A stretch of DNA of 64,000 nt. Origin: Plantibacter sp. Leaf314 (GTDB taxonomy: Bacteria > Actinomycetota > Actinomycetes > Actinomycetales > Microbacteriaceae). The notes beneath the pieces are model-generated. The model ran no database searches and had not been told where the DNA came from. It saw only the letters and a program-made list of their open reading frames with translations. The stretch lies in contig NZ_LMOB01000001.1 in the NCBI RefSeq assembly GCF_001423185.1, positions 1,719,889 through 1,783,888 of the forward strand, in the 5' to 3' direction. Made by a program: the position numbers and the translations under genes. This document shows positions 40,428-48,483 of this stretch, in pieces. Position 1 is the first letter of the stretch; each line of letters starts with the position of its first letter.

Positions 40428-41624
40428 ATGACCAATACGAGCGTATTGCCCACGGCCGTGCGGCCGTCCCCGCGGATCGCCGCCCTCGACGTCGTCCGCG
40501 GACTCGCGATCCTCGGCACGCTCGGCACGAACATCTGGGTCTTCTCGCACCCCTGGGGGCTACTCGGCATGCTCGCCGCCCCGGTCACACCGGAGACCGG
40601 CCCCGCTGCCGGGGTGACCCAGCTCGCATTGATGGCGCTCACCCAGGGCAAGTTCCTCGCCCTGCTGACCCTCATGTTCGGCGTCGGCCTCGTCATCCAG
40701 CACGACGCCGCCCGACGCCGCGCACGCCCTTGGCCCGGCCGTTACCTCTGGCGTGCCACCCTGCTGCTCATCGACGGCGCGGTGAACTACGTCCTCATCG
40801 CGGAGTTCGACGTCCTCATGGGCTACGCGATCACCGGCGCGATCGTCGCCTGGCTCCTGCTCACGAGACCGAGGACGCAGCGGGTGATGATCGTCGTCTT
40901 CGGCGCGCTGCACGTCCTCCTCATCACCGCGATCGTCGCGTTCGTCGCCACGACACCGTCGGCGTCAGGCGACCTCGAACTCCCGGCCGGGCCGAGCCCG
41001 TACGCCACCGACTCCTTCCTCGGACTGGCGGCCTTCCGCCTCGACAACCTCGCGGTGTTCCGGGCGGAACCGGTCCTCATCGGGTTCCTCACCCTGGCCA
41101 TGTTCCTCGCCGGCGCGCACCTCTTCCGCGCCGGCGTCTTCGGTGAGACCAGCGGTCCGCTCCGACGCCGACTCATGATCATCGGCGCCTGCGCCCTGCC
41201 GGTCGACCTCGTGCTCGGCATCGCCGGAGGCACCGCGGGGCTCCTCGCCGAGCGCTATCTGGCCGCACCACTCGTCGCCCTCGGTGTCCTCGGGGCGACC
41301 GTCGAGCTGTGTCTCCGCTTCGGCACGGACGGATGGGCCGCGCGACGCCTCCGGGAACTGGGCAAGGTCGCGCTGAGCGCCTATCTGCTGCAGAACCTCC
41401 TCGGTGGTGCGATCTTCTATGGCTGGGGCTTCGGCCTCGCCGAGCTCACGGCCGAATGGCGCGTCCCGGTCACGGTCGTCGCCTTCGTCGTGGTCGCCGC
41501 CCTCGTGACCGGCTTCGCCCATCTCTGGCTCCGTCGCTTCACCCTCGGCCCCGTCGAGTGGCTCTGGAAGCGCGGTGCAGAGCTCGGAACGCAGCGCTCC
41601 GAGGACCGACCCTCGCTACGGTGA
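40428..41624 (+). CDS. DUF418 membrane protein
   Basis: A 398-aa protein of the DUF418 family with about nine transmembrane helices. IAALDVVRGLAILGTLGTNIWVF is the usual first helix; the C-terminal DUF418 domain has LGKVALSAYLLQNLLGGAIFYGWGFGL. It is often next to TetR genes and may export or sense a compound; the function is unknown. TACGGT is exactly 6 nt before ATG, so leaderless. Codons 2-7 form the palindrome CAATACG-AG-CGTATTG. Confidence 0.9.
   Translation: MTNTSVLPTAVRPSPRIAALDVVRGLAILGTLGTNIWVFSHPWGLLGMLAAPVTPETGPAAGVTQLALMALTQGKFLALLTLMFGVGLVIQHDAARRRARPWPGRYLWRATLLLIDGAVNYVLIAEFDVLMGYAITGAIVAWLLLTRPRTQRVMIVVFGALHVLLITAIVAFVATTPSASGDLELPAGPSPYATDSFLGLAAFRLDNLAVFRAEPVLIGFLTLAMFLAGAHLFRAGVFGETSGPLRRRLMIIGACALPVDLVLGIAGGTAGLLAERYLAAPLVALGVLGATVELCLRFGTDGWAARRLRELGKVALSAYLLQNLLGGAIFYGWGFGLAELTAEWRVPVTVVAFVVVAALVTGFAHLWLRRFTLGPVEWLWKRGAELGTQRSEDRPSLR
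40433..40448. promoter_or_regulatory. TetR operator inside the start of the DUF418 coding region
   Basis: CAATACGAGCGTATTG is a perfect 7-2-7 palindrome beginning 5 bp after the ATG adenine. It is downstream of the leaderless transcription start of the DUF418 gene and upstream of the divergent tetR promoter, so it can act as a roadblock on one and cover the -35 area of the other. Confidence 0.75.
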
Positions 41625-41628
41625 GACC

Positions 41629-43026
41629 ATGACCACCGTGCACCTGACCGGCCAGTTGATCTGCGCGACACCGACCGAGGCGGCGACCGTCGAAGCGCAT
41701 CTCGCGCAGCACCTCACGCTCACGCGCGCCGAACCGGGGTGTGTGTCGTTCGAGGTCACCCGGTCGGACGACCCGCTCGTCTGGGACGTCGCCGAGTTCT
41801 TCGACGGCGACGAGGCGTTCGAAGCCCACCAGGCCCGCGTCGCGTCGAGCGAGTGGGGCCGCGCGACCGCCGGCATCGAGCGCCGCTACCAGGTGACGCG
41901 GTCGCCAGCCGGCCAGACCGTCATGGACGTCGACGCCGACGAGCTCGCCGACCTCCGCCGTCGACTCCACGACACCCGCTGGCCCGAACGGTGGCCGACG
42001 GACGGTTGGGAGGCCGGCACCGACCAGGACGAGCTGCGACGGCTCGTCACCTACTGGGCGGACGGCTTCGACTGGACAGCGCAGCAGTCGGCGATCAACG
42101 CCCTGCCGTGGCACCGGGCCGAGATCGACGGTGCGGACATCGGCTACCTCCGATTCGACGCCGAGACTCCGGGTGGGATCCCCATCGTCCTCACGAACGG
42201 GTGGCCGAGCACCGCCCTCGAACTCGTCGAACTCGCCAGGCGCCTCGCGACGCCATCCCGCTTCGGCGGCGACCCGGCGAGCGCCGTCACCGTCATCGTG
42301 CCCGCGCTGCCCGGGCTGCCGTTCTCGCCGCAGCGGCCGACCTTCGGCCAGCAGACCCACGAGCTGTGGCACACCCTGATGCACGATCACCTCGGGTTCA
42401 GCCGGTACGCCGCGCATGGCGGTGACCTCGGTGCGGGGATCACCTCGCGCCTCGGGCAGGCGCACCCCGAGGCGGTCGCGGGTATCCATCTCCTCGCGGT
42501 CGCTGCGCCACGTGACGTCGACGCCGAGACGCTCACCGCGGAGGAGCGGGCGCATGTCACCCGGGTGGAGGTCTGGGACGCCGAGGAGGGTGCGTACGAG
42601 CATCAGCACCACACGCGTCCACTCACGCTCGCTCCCGCACTGTCCGACTCCCCCGTCGGCCTGCTCTCCTGGATCCTCGAGAAGCACCGGGCCTGGAGCG
42701 ACTGTGACGGTGACGTCTCCACGCGGTTCAGCGACGACTACCTCGCGACGCTCGCCTCCGTCTACTGGTTCACGAACGCGATCGGCACCTCGCTCCGCCC
42801 GTACTACGAGTCCGCGACCGGGATCACGACGCGCGTCGACCGGGTGGGCGTGCCGACGGCGGTCGCGCTCTTCCCGCACGATCTGGCGAGCCCGCCGCGC
42901 AGCTGGGCCGAGCGGAGCTACGACGTGCGCCGGTACACGGTCATGCTCCGCGGCGGCCACTTCGCGCCCCACGAAGAGCCCGAGCTCCTCGCGGACGACA
43001 TCCGGGCATTCCTGGCGGCGCTGTAG
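41629..43026 (+). CDS. ABM-domain / epoxide hydrolase fusion
   Basis: A 465-aa protein with two parts. Residues about 1-90 form an antibiotic-biosynthesis-monooxygenase-type ferredoxin fold (LTGQLICATPTEAATVEAHL and CVSFEVTRSDDPLVWDVAEFFDG). Residues about 105-465 are an EHN-type epoxide hydrolase: RWPERWPTDGWEAGTD, the lid region, the nucleophile Asp in YAAHGGDLGAGITS, and the catalytic His in LRGGHFAPHEEPELLADDIR. TACGGT is exactly 6 nt before ATG. The fusion suggests one enzyme acts on the other's product (monooxygenase then epoxide opening), inferred. Confidence 0.8.
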   Translation: MTTVHLTGQLICATPTEAATVEAHLAQHLTLTRAEPGCVSFEVTRSDDPLVWDVAEFFDGDEAFEAHQARVASSEWGRATAGIERRYQVTRSPAGQTVMDVDADELADLRRRLHDTRWPERWPTDGWEAGTDQDELRRLVTYWADGFDWTAQQSAINALPWHRAEIDGADIGYLRFDAETPGGIPIVLTNGWPSTALELVELARRLATPSRFGGDPASAVTVIVPALPGLPFSPQRPTFGQQTHELWHTLMHDHLGFSRYAAHGGDLGAGITSRLGQAHPEAVAGIHLLAVAAPRDVDAETLTAEERAHVTRVEVWDAEEGAYEHQHHTRPLTLAPALSDSPVGLLSWILEKHRAWSDCDGDVSTRFSDDYLATLASVYWFTNAIGTSLRPYYESATGITTRVDRVGVPTAVALFPHDLASPPRSWAERSYDVRRYTVMLRGGHFAPHEEPELLADDIRAFLAAL

Positions 43027-43152
43027 CGGACACACGCGCGACCAGCGCTGTCACCGGTAGGCTGCCCCGATCACCGGCCTCATGGAGCGGTCCTCGCTAG
43101 ACGCGCCTGAACCGGGCCGGAGCACCCCGATCCGTCACACCGCGGAGGCCGC

Positions 43153-44136
43153 TCAGTCGTGGTCGATGGAGGAGACCGCGTCGGCCACCTGGGACTTGCC
43201 TTCGGCGACGCGGTCGTCGTCGTCCGTGACGATGCCGATGGTCTCCACGATCCGCCCCTGCACGGCCTCGAGGACCGCCTTCGGCTGCGGCGCCTCGGGC
43301 TCCCGGTCGTCACTCCGCTCCTCGTCCTCCGGGTAGACCTGGAGCCGGTCGTCGTCGCCGTCCGCCACCGTGCGTCGGGCGTGGTCGACGCAGAGTTTGG
43401 CGACCTCCTCGGCGTGCGCGTACATGACGGAGTGCGCCGCGCCCGGGATCTCCCAGAGCCGCGAGGAGGGGAGCAGCTCGCCGACCCGCTCCACCCATTC
43501 GCGTGGAGCGACCGCGTCGTACTCGCCGCGGATCACGAGGGTGTGCGCCTCGACCTTCGGCAGCGCCTCCTCGATGGGATAGCTGAGCATCTCCGGGAGG
43601 ACCCGCGAGAACCACTTGAACCCGCAGAAGACGTAGGCGCTGATGGCGAGCACCTTGACGGTGAGCGGCTCGTGCCAACTCGACTGCAGGAAGCGCACCG
43701 CCTGGGTGAGCACGCGACGCTGACCGGGCACGACCACCGGACCGATGAGGATGAGCGTCGACAACTCGGGACGACGCGAGACGAGGTCGCTGACCACCTG
43801 GCTGCCCATCGAGTGACCGACGATGATCGGGTCCTTCAGGTCGAGCTCGTCGATGACCCGGCCGACGAGGTCGGCGTACTCGCGGATCGTGAGCGTCGAC
43901 GTCGGGTGCGGGACGCCGCCGAACCCGGGCAGGTCGAGGGCGTGCACGGGGCCGAACTCGTTGAGGTGCGGAGCGAGCCGCTCGAAGTAGGTCGAGGAGA
44001 CGCCGATACCGGGGATGAGGATGAAGGAGCGGTCGCCGCTGGAGCCCACGGAGTTGACGCGGACGTAGACGTCGCCGTCGTACACGCGATCGACCCGCAC
44101 ACTCCGCTTGCGACGCTTGCGCTCGATCCTCGACAT
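43153..44136 (-). CDS. Alpha/beta hydrolase with a C-terminal CsbD-like tail
   Basis: A 327-aa protein. Residues about 25-265 are an alpha/beta hydrolase: LIPGIGVSSTYF, nucleophile elbow IVGHSMGSQVV, the acid in RGEYDAVAP and the His in IPGAAHSVMYAHA. After an acidic linker (DDDRLQVYPEDEERSDDREPE) the last 40 residues, VQGRIVETIGIVTDDDDRVAEGKSQ, match the CsbD stress-protein motif. The N-terminus is strongly basic (RKRRKRSVRVDRV), possibly for binding nucleic acid or membrane. TACGCT is exactly 6 nt before ATG. Confidence 0.82.
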   Translation of the reverse strand: MSRIERKRRKRSVRVDRVYDGDVYVRVNSVGSSGDRSFILIPGIGVSSTYFERLAPHLNEFGPVHALDLPGFGGVPHPTSTLTIREYADLVGRVIDELDLKDPIIVGHSMGSQVVSDLVSRRPELSTLILIGPVVVPGQRRVLTQAVRFLQSSWHEPLTVKVLAISAYVFCGFKWFSRVLPEMLSYPIEEALPKVEAHTLVIRGEYDAVAPREWVERVGELLPSSRLWEIPGAAHSVMYAHAEEVAKLCVDHARRTVADGDDDRLQVYPEDEERSDDREPEAPQPKAVLEAVQGRIVETIGIVTDDDDRVAEGKSQVADAVSSIDHD

Positions 44137-44263
44137 GCCCCAAGCGTACAAGTGGCGGGCACCCGGATGACGAGAGCTGTCAACCGTGCGGGATCCGGCC
44201 AGGCGGGCGCGAAGATGGAGAGACCGGAGCGGCCATCCCTCGCTCCTCGAGAGGTGCACCATC

Positions 44264-45493
44264 ATGACCGTCCCCCGCGTCCTCATCTCCGGAGCCAGCA
44301 TCGCCGGCCCCTCCCTCGCCTTCTGGCTGAACCGCTACGGCTGGCACACCACCGTCGTCGAGCGGGCTCCGGCCTTCCGCGACGGCGGCCAGAACATCGA
44401 CGTGCGCGGGGCGGCCCGCGAGGTCCTGCGACGTGCCGGCCTCGAGGACGCCGCGAAGGAGGCGACGACCGGCGAACGCGGCACCCGGTTCGTGGGCGAC
44501 GCCGGCGAGACGATCGCCGAGTTCCCGGTGTCCGAGTCCTCGGAGACCGACGGCGCGACCGCCGAGGTCGAGATCCTCCGCGGCGACCTGGCGCGCATCT
44601 TCGTCGACGCGACCGAGGGCGCGACCACCTACCGGTACGGAGACCACATCACCGGGCTCGACGACGACGGCGAGCGCGTGCGCGTGTCGTTCGCGCACGG
44701 TGACGACGAGGAGTTCGACCTCGTCGTCGCGGCGGACGGCATCCGCTCCTCGACCCGCGAGCTGGCGTTCCCGGGCGAAGCGGTCATCAGGTCCCTGGGG
44801 CTCGAGATGACGTACCTCACCATCCCCCGCGACGCCGCGGACGTCCCCTGGTGGCAGTGGTACTCGGGGGTCGGCGGCCGCAGTGTCACCCTGCGGCCGG
44901 ACCGCCACGGCACCACCCGGGCCGTCCTCACGGAGGTCACGTCCGACCGCGGCGACGGCGTCGTACCGGCACGCCGCGACCTCGAGGCGCAGCGACGGCA
45001 CCTGCGGAACCGGTTCGCCGGGCTCCCGTGGCAGGCGAACCGGGTCCTCGACGCCCTGGACCACGCCGACGACGTTTATTACGAGTCCATCGGCCAGGTC
45101 CGGACGCCGCGCTGGGCGTCCGGCCGGGTCGCGCTGCTCGGTGACGCCGCCTGGTGCGCGTCACCGGTGAGCGGCATGGGGACGAGCCTGTCGATCGTGG
45201 GCGCCTACGTCCTCGCGGGCGAGCTGGCCGCGCACGTGCACCACCGGGACGCGTTCCGCGGGTACGAGCGGATCATGCGCCCGTACGTCGAGCAGGCGCA
45301 GACACTCCCCCCGGGCACGCCGCAGCTCGCCAACCCGACCTCAAAGGCCGGTGTCGCCGCCTTCCGCACGGCACTGCGGGTGGCCGGGTCGAAACCGGCG
45401 AAGTTCGTCGGCGCACAGCTCTTCTCGCCGCCGGCCGACACGATCGACCTGCCGGAGTACGAGCACCTCGAACCCCTCCGGGACCGCGCGTGA
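44264..45493 (+). CDS. FAD-dependent aromatic-type monooxygenase
   Basis: A 409-aa class A flavoprotein monooxygenase. VLISGASIAGPSLAFWLNRYGW (FAD Rossmann, residues 6-27), DLVVAADGIRSSTR (the DG motif) and VALLGDAAWCASPVSGMGTS (the GD motif) are present in order. Such enzymes hydroxylate phenolic compounds, including antibiotics such as tetracycline. Coupled by a 4-nt overlap to the DUF2071 gene. The ribosome site (AGAGG) is rather far from ATG. Confidence 0.9.
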   Translation: MTVPRVLISGASIAGPSLAFWLNRYGWHTTVVERAPAFRDGGQNIDVRGAAREVLRRAGLEDAAKEATTGERGTRFVGDAGETIAEFPVSESSETDGATAEVEILRGDLARIFVDATEGATTYRYGDHITGLDDDGERVRVSFAHGDDEEFDLVVAADGIRSSTRELAFPGEAVIRSLGLEMTYLTIPRDAADVPWWQWYSGVGGRSVTLRPDRHGTTRAVLTEVTSDRGDGVVPARRDLEAQRRHLRNRFAGLPWQANRVLDALDHADDVYYESIGQVRTPRWASGRVALLGDAAWCASPVSGMGTSLSIVGAYVLAGELAAHVHHRDAFRGYERIMRPYVEQAQTLPPGTPQLANPTSKAGVAAFRTALRVAGSKPAKFVGAQLFSPPADTIDLPEYEHLEPLRDRA

Positions 45494-46254
45494 CCGACGT
45501 ACCGGAAACCCGTCTCGCCGCCATCTCCCCCACGGCGACGGCGCTCGCAGGTCCCGTCGTGGCTGCCCAGGAGTGGCGACACCTCGCCTTCGTGCACTGG
45601 CGGGTCCCGGCGAGCGCCGTCGCGCCGCTCCTGCCGCCGGGCGTCGTCCCCGACGTCTTCGACGGCTCCACCTGGGTCGGGCTGATCGCGTTCGAACTGG
45701 GTGACGCCCGCATCGGACCCCTGCCGCCGTCGCCGATCGGCGGGTCGTTCACCGAGGTGAACGTGCGGCTCTACGGGGTCGACGCCGAGGGGCGCCGCGG
45801 CGTCGTGTTCCGTTCGCTCGAGGCGTCGAGCCTGCCCGCGGTCCTCGCGGCCCGGGCGATGTTCGGCCTGCCCTACGAGTGGGCGCGGACCGCGCAGCGC
45901 CCGACGACGGACGGCTGGGAGTACGCGTCCCGCCGGATCACCGCGTCACCGACGAAGCGCGGTCCCGGGTTCCGGCTCGGCGTCGACGTGGACGGCACCA
46001 CGACCGTCGACGACGAGCTGTCGCGGTTCCTCACGGCGCGCTGGGGTCTGTTCCAGAGCCGCTTCGGGCGGACGCAGTGGTTGCCGAACGAGCACGAGCC
46101 GTGGGTGCTCCACCCGGCGCGGGTGACCACGCTGCGCGACGAGCTGACGGCGGCGGCGGGTCTCCCCGGCGTCGTAGAGCGGGAGCCCGACTCCGTCCTG
46201 TTCAGTCCGGGCGTGAACGCCCGCTTCGGGATCGGGTCGTTCCTGCGCCCCTGA
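45490..46254 (+). CDS. DUF2071 (YqjF-like) protein
   Basis: A 254-aa protein of the acetoacetate-decarboxylase-like DUF2071 family: QEWRHLAFVHWRVPASAVAPLLPPG, TWVGLIAFELGDARIG, SFTEVNVRLYGVDAEGRRGVVFRSLEASSLPAVLAAR and LTARWGLFQSRFGRTQWLPNEHEPW. Function uncharacterised. The GTG start overlaps the previous stop as GTGA and is coupled to the flavoprotein. No other start gives the family N-terminus. Confidence 0.88.
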   Translation: MTDVPETRLAAISPTATALAGPVVAAQEWRHLAFVHWRVPASAVAPLLPPGVVPDVFDGSTWVGLIAFELGDARIGPLPPSPIGGSFTEVNVRLYGVDAEGRRGVVFRSLEASSLPAVLAARAMFGLPYEWARTAQRPTTDGWEYASRRITASPTKRGPGFRLGVDVDGTTTVDDELSRFLTARWGLFQSRFGRTQWLPNEHEPWVLHPARVTTLRDELTAAAGLPGVVEREPDSVLFSPGVNARFGIGSFLRP

Positions 46255-46260
46255 GCCCGG

Positions 46261-46746
46261 TCAGTCGGTGGCGGTGACCGCGGCGACGACCACCGGGTCC
46301 TCGCACCCGCGCGCGAACCCGCGGATCCGGCGGTCGATGTCGCGTTGGAGGACGAACGCGCCGATGCGTTCAGCGATGGGTGCCAACCACCGCGGCTGGC
46401 AGGTGAAGTTGTACCGCCACACGGCGAGCGTGCTCCCCTCATCGCCCTCGACCGCGCTGAAGCGCCACCCGCCGGCGAGCCGCTCGAAGAACCACGAGCC
46501 CTTCGTCATCTTCATGCCGACGTTGGTGGGCGGGTGGTAGGACACGTATTCACTGACCATGCGGAACCCGAAGCGCTGCACGGTGAAGGTGCGCACACCC
46601 TTCGCCGCGGCCGTCGCGCCGTCGAGGAAGTGCTGGCGCCGGATGAACGGGTCCCAGCGCATCCGGATCGCGCCGGTGGTCTGGGAGATCGCGAAGGCGA
46701 CGTCGGGGGTGACGGGCACGGTGCAGCGGGATTCGACGACGGGCAT
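46261..46746 (-). CDS. SRPBCC-type protein
   Basis: A 161-aa helix-grip fold protein (polyketide-cyclase/dehydrase type): PVVESRCTVPVTPDVAFAISQTTGAIRMRWDPFIRR at the N-terminus, GSWFFERLAGGWRFSAVEGDEGSTLAVWRYNF in the middle and a C-terminal helix. The ligand is unknown. ATG 46746 is preceded by an AGGA-type site; it is divergent from the TetR gene 46804 and converges on the DUF2071 gene with a 6-bp gap. Confidence 0.83.
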   Translation of the reverse strand: MPVVESRCTVPVTPDVAFAISQTTGAIRMRWDPFIRRQHFLDGATAAAKGVRTFTVQRFGFRMVSEYVSYHPPTNVGMKMTKGSWFFERLAGGWRFSAVEGDEGSTLAVWRYNFTCQPRWLAPIAERIGAFVLQRDIDRRIRGFARGCEDPVVVAAVTATD

Positions 46747-46767
46747 GCCCCATCCTGACACGGGTGC

Positions 46768-46803
46768 TTGACATCCATCGCTTGTTTGTGTTCAATCAGT
46801 CAC
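46768..46803 (+). promoter_or_regulatory. Promoter of tetR with a half operator
   Basis: TTGACA (768-773), 17 bp, TTCAAT (791-796), then 7 bp and the TetR ATG at 46804: a good sigma-70 promoter giving a near-leaderless message. CAGTCAC at 46797-46803 is one exact half of the palindrome at 47392, so the TetR protein probably represses itself here. Confidence 0.65.
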
Positions 46804-47349
46804 ATGAGCCGATCGACCGCAGAGGACCAGCGCGTGCGCACCATCGCGAGCGCCGTCGAGGTCTTCGCGATCGCCGGCTACCGGGCCACCCCCGTCACGG
46901 ACGTGGCCAAGGCCGCCAAGATCTCGCCCGCCTACGTCTTCCGCCTCTTCGACGGCAAGCTCGGACTCTTCGTGGCCGCCGTGGAGCACTGCTACGAGCA
47001 GGTGGCGGCCGCCATGTCCGGCGCCGTCGCCGAGCACCCCGAGTGGAGTCCGGCGGACAAGCTCGACGCGATGACCCAGGCCTACATCGAACTCATCCGC
47101 GACCGCAGCCTCATCGCCCTTCAGGTGCACGCCCAGAGCGCGTGCGACGTCCCGGAGATCCAGGAGGCCGTCCGCGCCGGCCTCGCACTCGTCGTCCGCG
47201 TGATGTCCCGCGACTCGGGGGCGGACGCGGTCTCCGTGCAGCGCAGCCTCGCCTACGGCCAGCTCTGTCACCTCGTGGTCCAGGCGGGGCTCGGCGACGT
47301 CGACGCCGACTGGGCGCGCGTCGTGGACCACGGCATCCGACACGACTGA
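46804..47349 (+). CDS. TetR-family transcriptional regulator
   Basis: A 181-aa regulator: RVRTIASAVEVFAIAGYRATPVTDVAKAAKISPAYVFRLFDGKLGLFVAAV is the TetR DNA-binding domain (about 9-59). The C-terminal part has a Cys in AVEHCYEQ and is helical. It lies upstream of the MDR oxidoreductase in the same direction, with a perfect palindromic operator between them. Start 46804 is chosen from the promoter spacing; a Met 36 nt upstream is inside the -35/-10 region. Confidence 0.92.
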   Translation: MSRSTAEDQRVRTIASAVEVFAIAGYRATPVTDVAKAAKISPAYVFRLFDGKLGLFVAAVEHCYEQVAAAMSGAVAEHPEWSPADKLDAMTQAYIELIRDRSLIALQVHAQSACDVPEIQEAVRAGLALVVRVMSRDSGADAVSVQRSLAYGQLCHLVVQAGLGDVDADWARVVDHGIRHD

Positions 47350-47391
47350 CCCGTGACGACCGCCGGTCGTCATCGTTCCGCACCCATCGAA

Positions 47392-47407
47392 GTGACTGTC
47401 CAGTCAC
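47392..47407. promoter_or_regulatory. TetR operator upstream of the MDR oxidoreductase
   Basis: GTGACTGTCCAGTCAC is a perfect 7-2-7 palindrome 24 bp before the oxidoreductase start. One half, CAGTCAC, recurs at the tetR start (46797-46803). Confidence 0.75.
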
Positions 47408-47430
47408 ACACAACAGGAAAGCAGCCCATC

Positions 47431-48483
47431 ATGAACACGACACCGACCCCCGCCGCCGAGCTCGTCACCACCCAGGTCGTCCTCCCCGGCCTCGTCGAAC
47501 CGTCCGGACTCGTCGTCACGACGGGCACCGTCCCGTCGCCCGGCCCCGGACAGCTCCTCGTCGAGATGGAGGCGACCGGCATCTCCTTCGCCGAACAGTC
47601 CATGCGGAAGGGCCGCTACCTCGGCCAGCCCGCCTTCCCCTTCGTCCCCGGATACGACCTCGTGGGACGTGTGCTGGCCGTCGGCGACGATGGCGACCGG
47701 AGCCTGCTCGGCAAGCGCGTCGCCACCCTGACGAAGACGGGCGCCTGGGCGAGCCACTCGCTCGTCGCCGCCCGCGACAGCATCCTCGTCCCCGAGGGCG
47801 TCAGCTCGGAGGACGCCGAGACCGTCGTCGTGAACGGTGTCACCGCCTGGCAGATGCTGCACCGCACGGCGCGGGTGCAGCCGGGCCAGACGATCCTCCT
47901 CTTCGGCGCGAACGGCGGTGTCGGCGGCATCCTCATCCAACTGGCGCGACTGCACGGCGTCCGGGTCATCGGCGCCGCCTCACCACGACACCATGAGGCC
48001 CTGCGTGCTGCGGGGGTCATCCCCGTCGACTACGCGGATCCGGCACTCGCCGAGCGCGTGCGCGAGCTGGCTCCCGACGGGGTCGACGCGGTGTTCGACA
48101 ACGTCGGCGGGAAGACCACCCGCACGGCGTTCAGGCTCCTCGCGCGGGGCGGCTCGCTCGTGACCTACTCGATCATCTCGGTGGTGGGCGGTTCCGGCGC
48201 CCTCATGACCCCGTTCCTCAAGGCCATCGGGCAGGCCGTGCTGTGGTCCGCCCTCCCGAACGGACGCAGTGCGACGTTCTACGACCTGTGGGCGGGCCAC
48301 CGGCTCCGTCCGGCCCGCTTCCGCCGCCACCTCGAGGCGGACCTCGGCGAGGTCTTCCGACTCCTCGAGCACGGCGAGCTCACGGCCAACATCGCAGCCC
48401 GGTTCCCGCTCGCCGACATCGTCCCCGCGATGGAACTCGCCGAGTCCCGGACGCTCAACGGGAAGGTCGTGCTGCACCCCTGA
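47431..48483 (+). CDS. MDR-family NAD(P)H-dependent oxidoreductase
   Basis: A 350-aa medium-chain dehydrogenase/reductase of the quinone-oxidoreductase class without the Zn ligands: GYDLVGRVLAVGDDG, VVNGVTAWQMLHRTARVQPGQTILLFGANGGVGGILIQLARLHG (nucleotide-binding, AxxGGVG) and DAVFDNVGG. Substrates in this class are quinones or enones. Its expression is likely induced by an electrophile through the TetR palindrome just upstream. Its 3' end overlaps the convergent Pr6Pr gene by 29 bp. Confidence 0.9.
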   Translation: MNTTPTPAAELVTTQVVLPGLVEPSGLVVTTGTVPSPGPGQLLVEMEATGISFAEQSMRKGRYLGQPAFPFVPGYDLVGRVLAVGDDGDRSLLGKRVATLTKTGAWASHSLVAARDSILVPEGVSSEDAETVVVNGVTAWQMLHRTARVQPGQTILLFGANGGVGGILIQLARLHGVRVIGAASPRHHEALRAAGVIPVDYADPALAERVRELAPDGVDAVFDNVGGKTTRTAFRLLARGGSLVTYSIISVVGGSGALMTPFLKAIGQAVLWSALPNGRSATFYDLWAGHRLRPARFRRHLEADLGEVFRLLEHGELTANIAARFPLADIVPAMELAESRTLNGKVVLHP

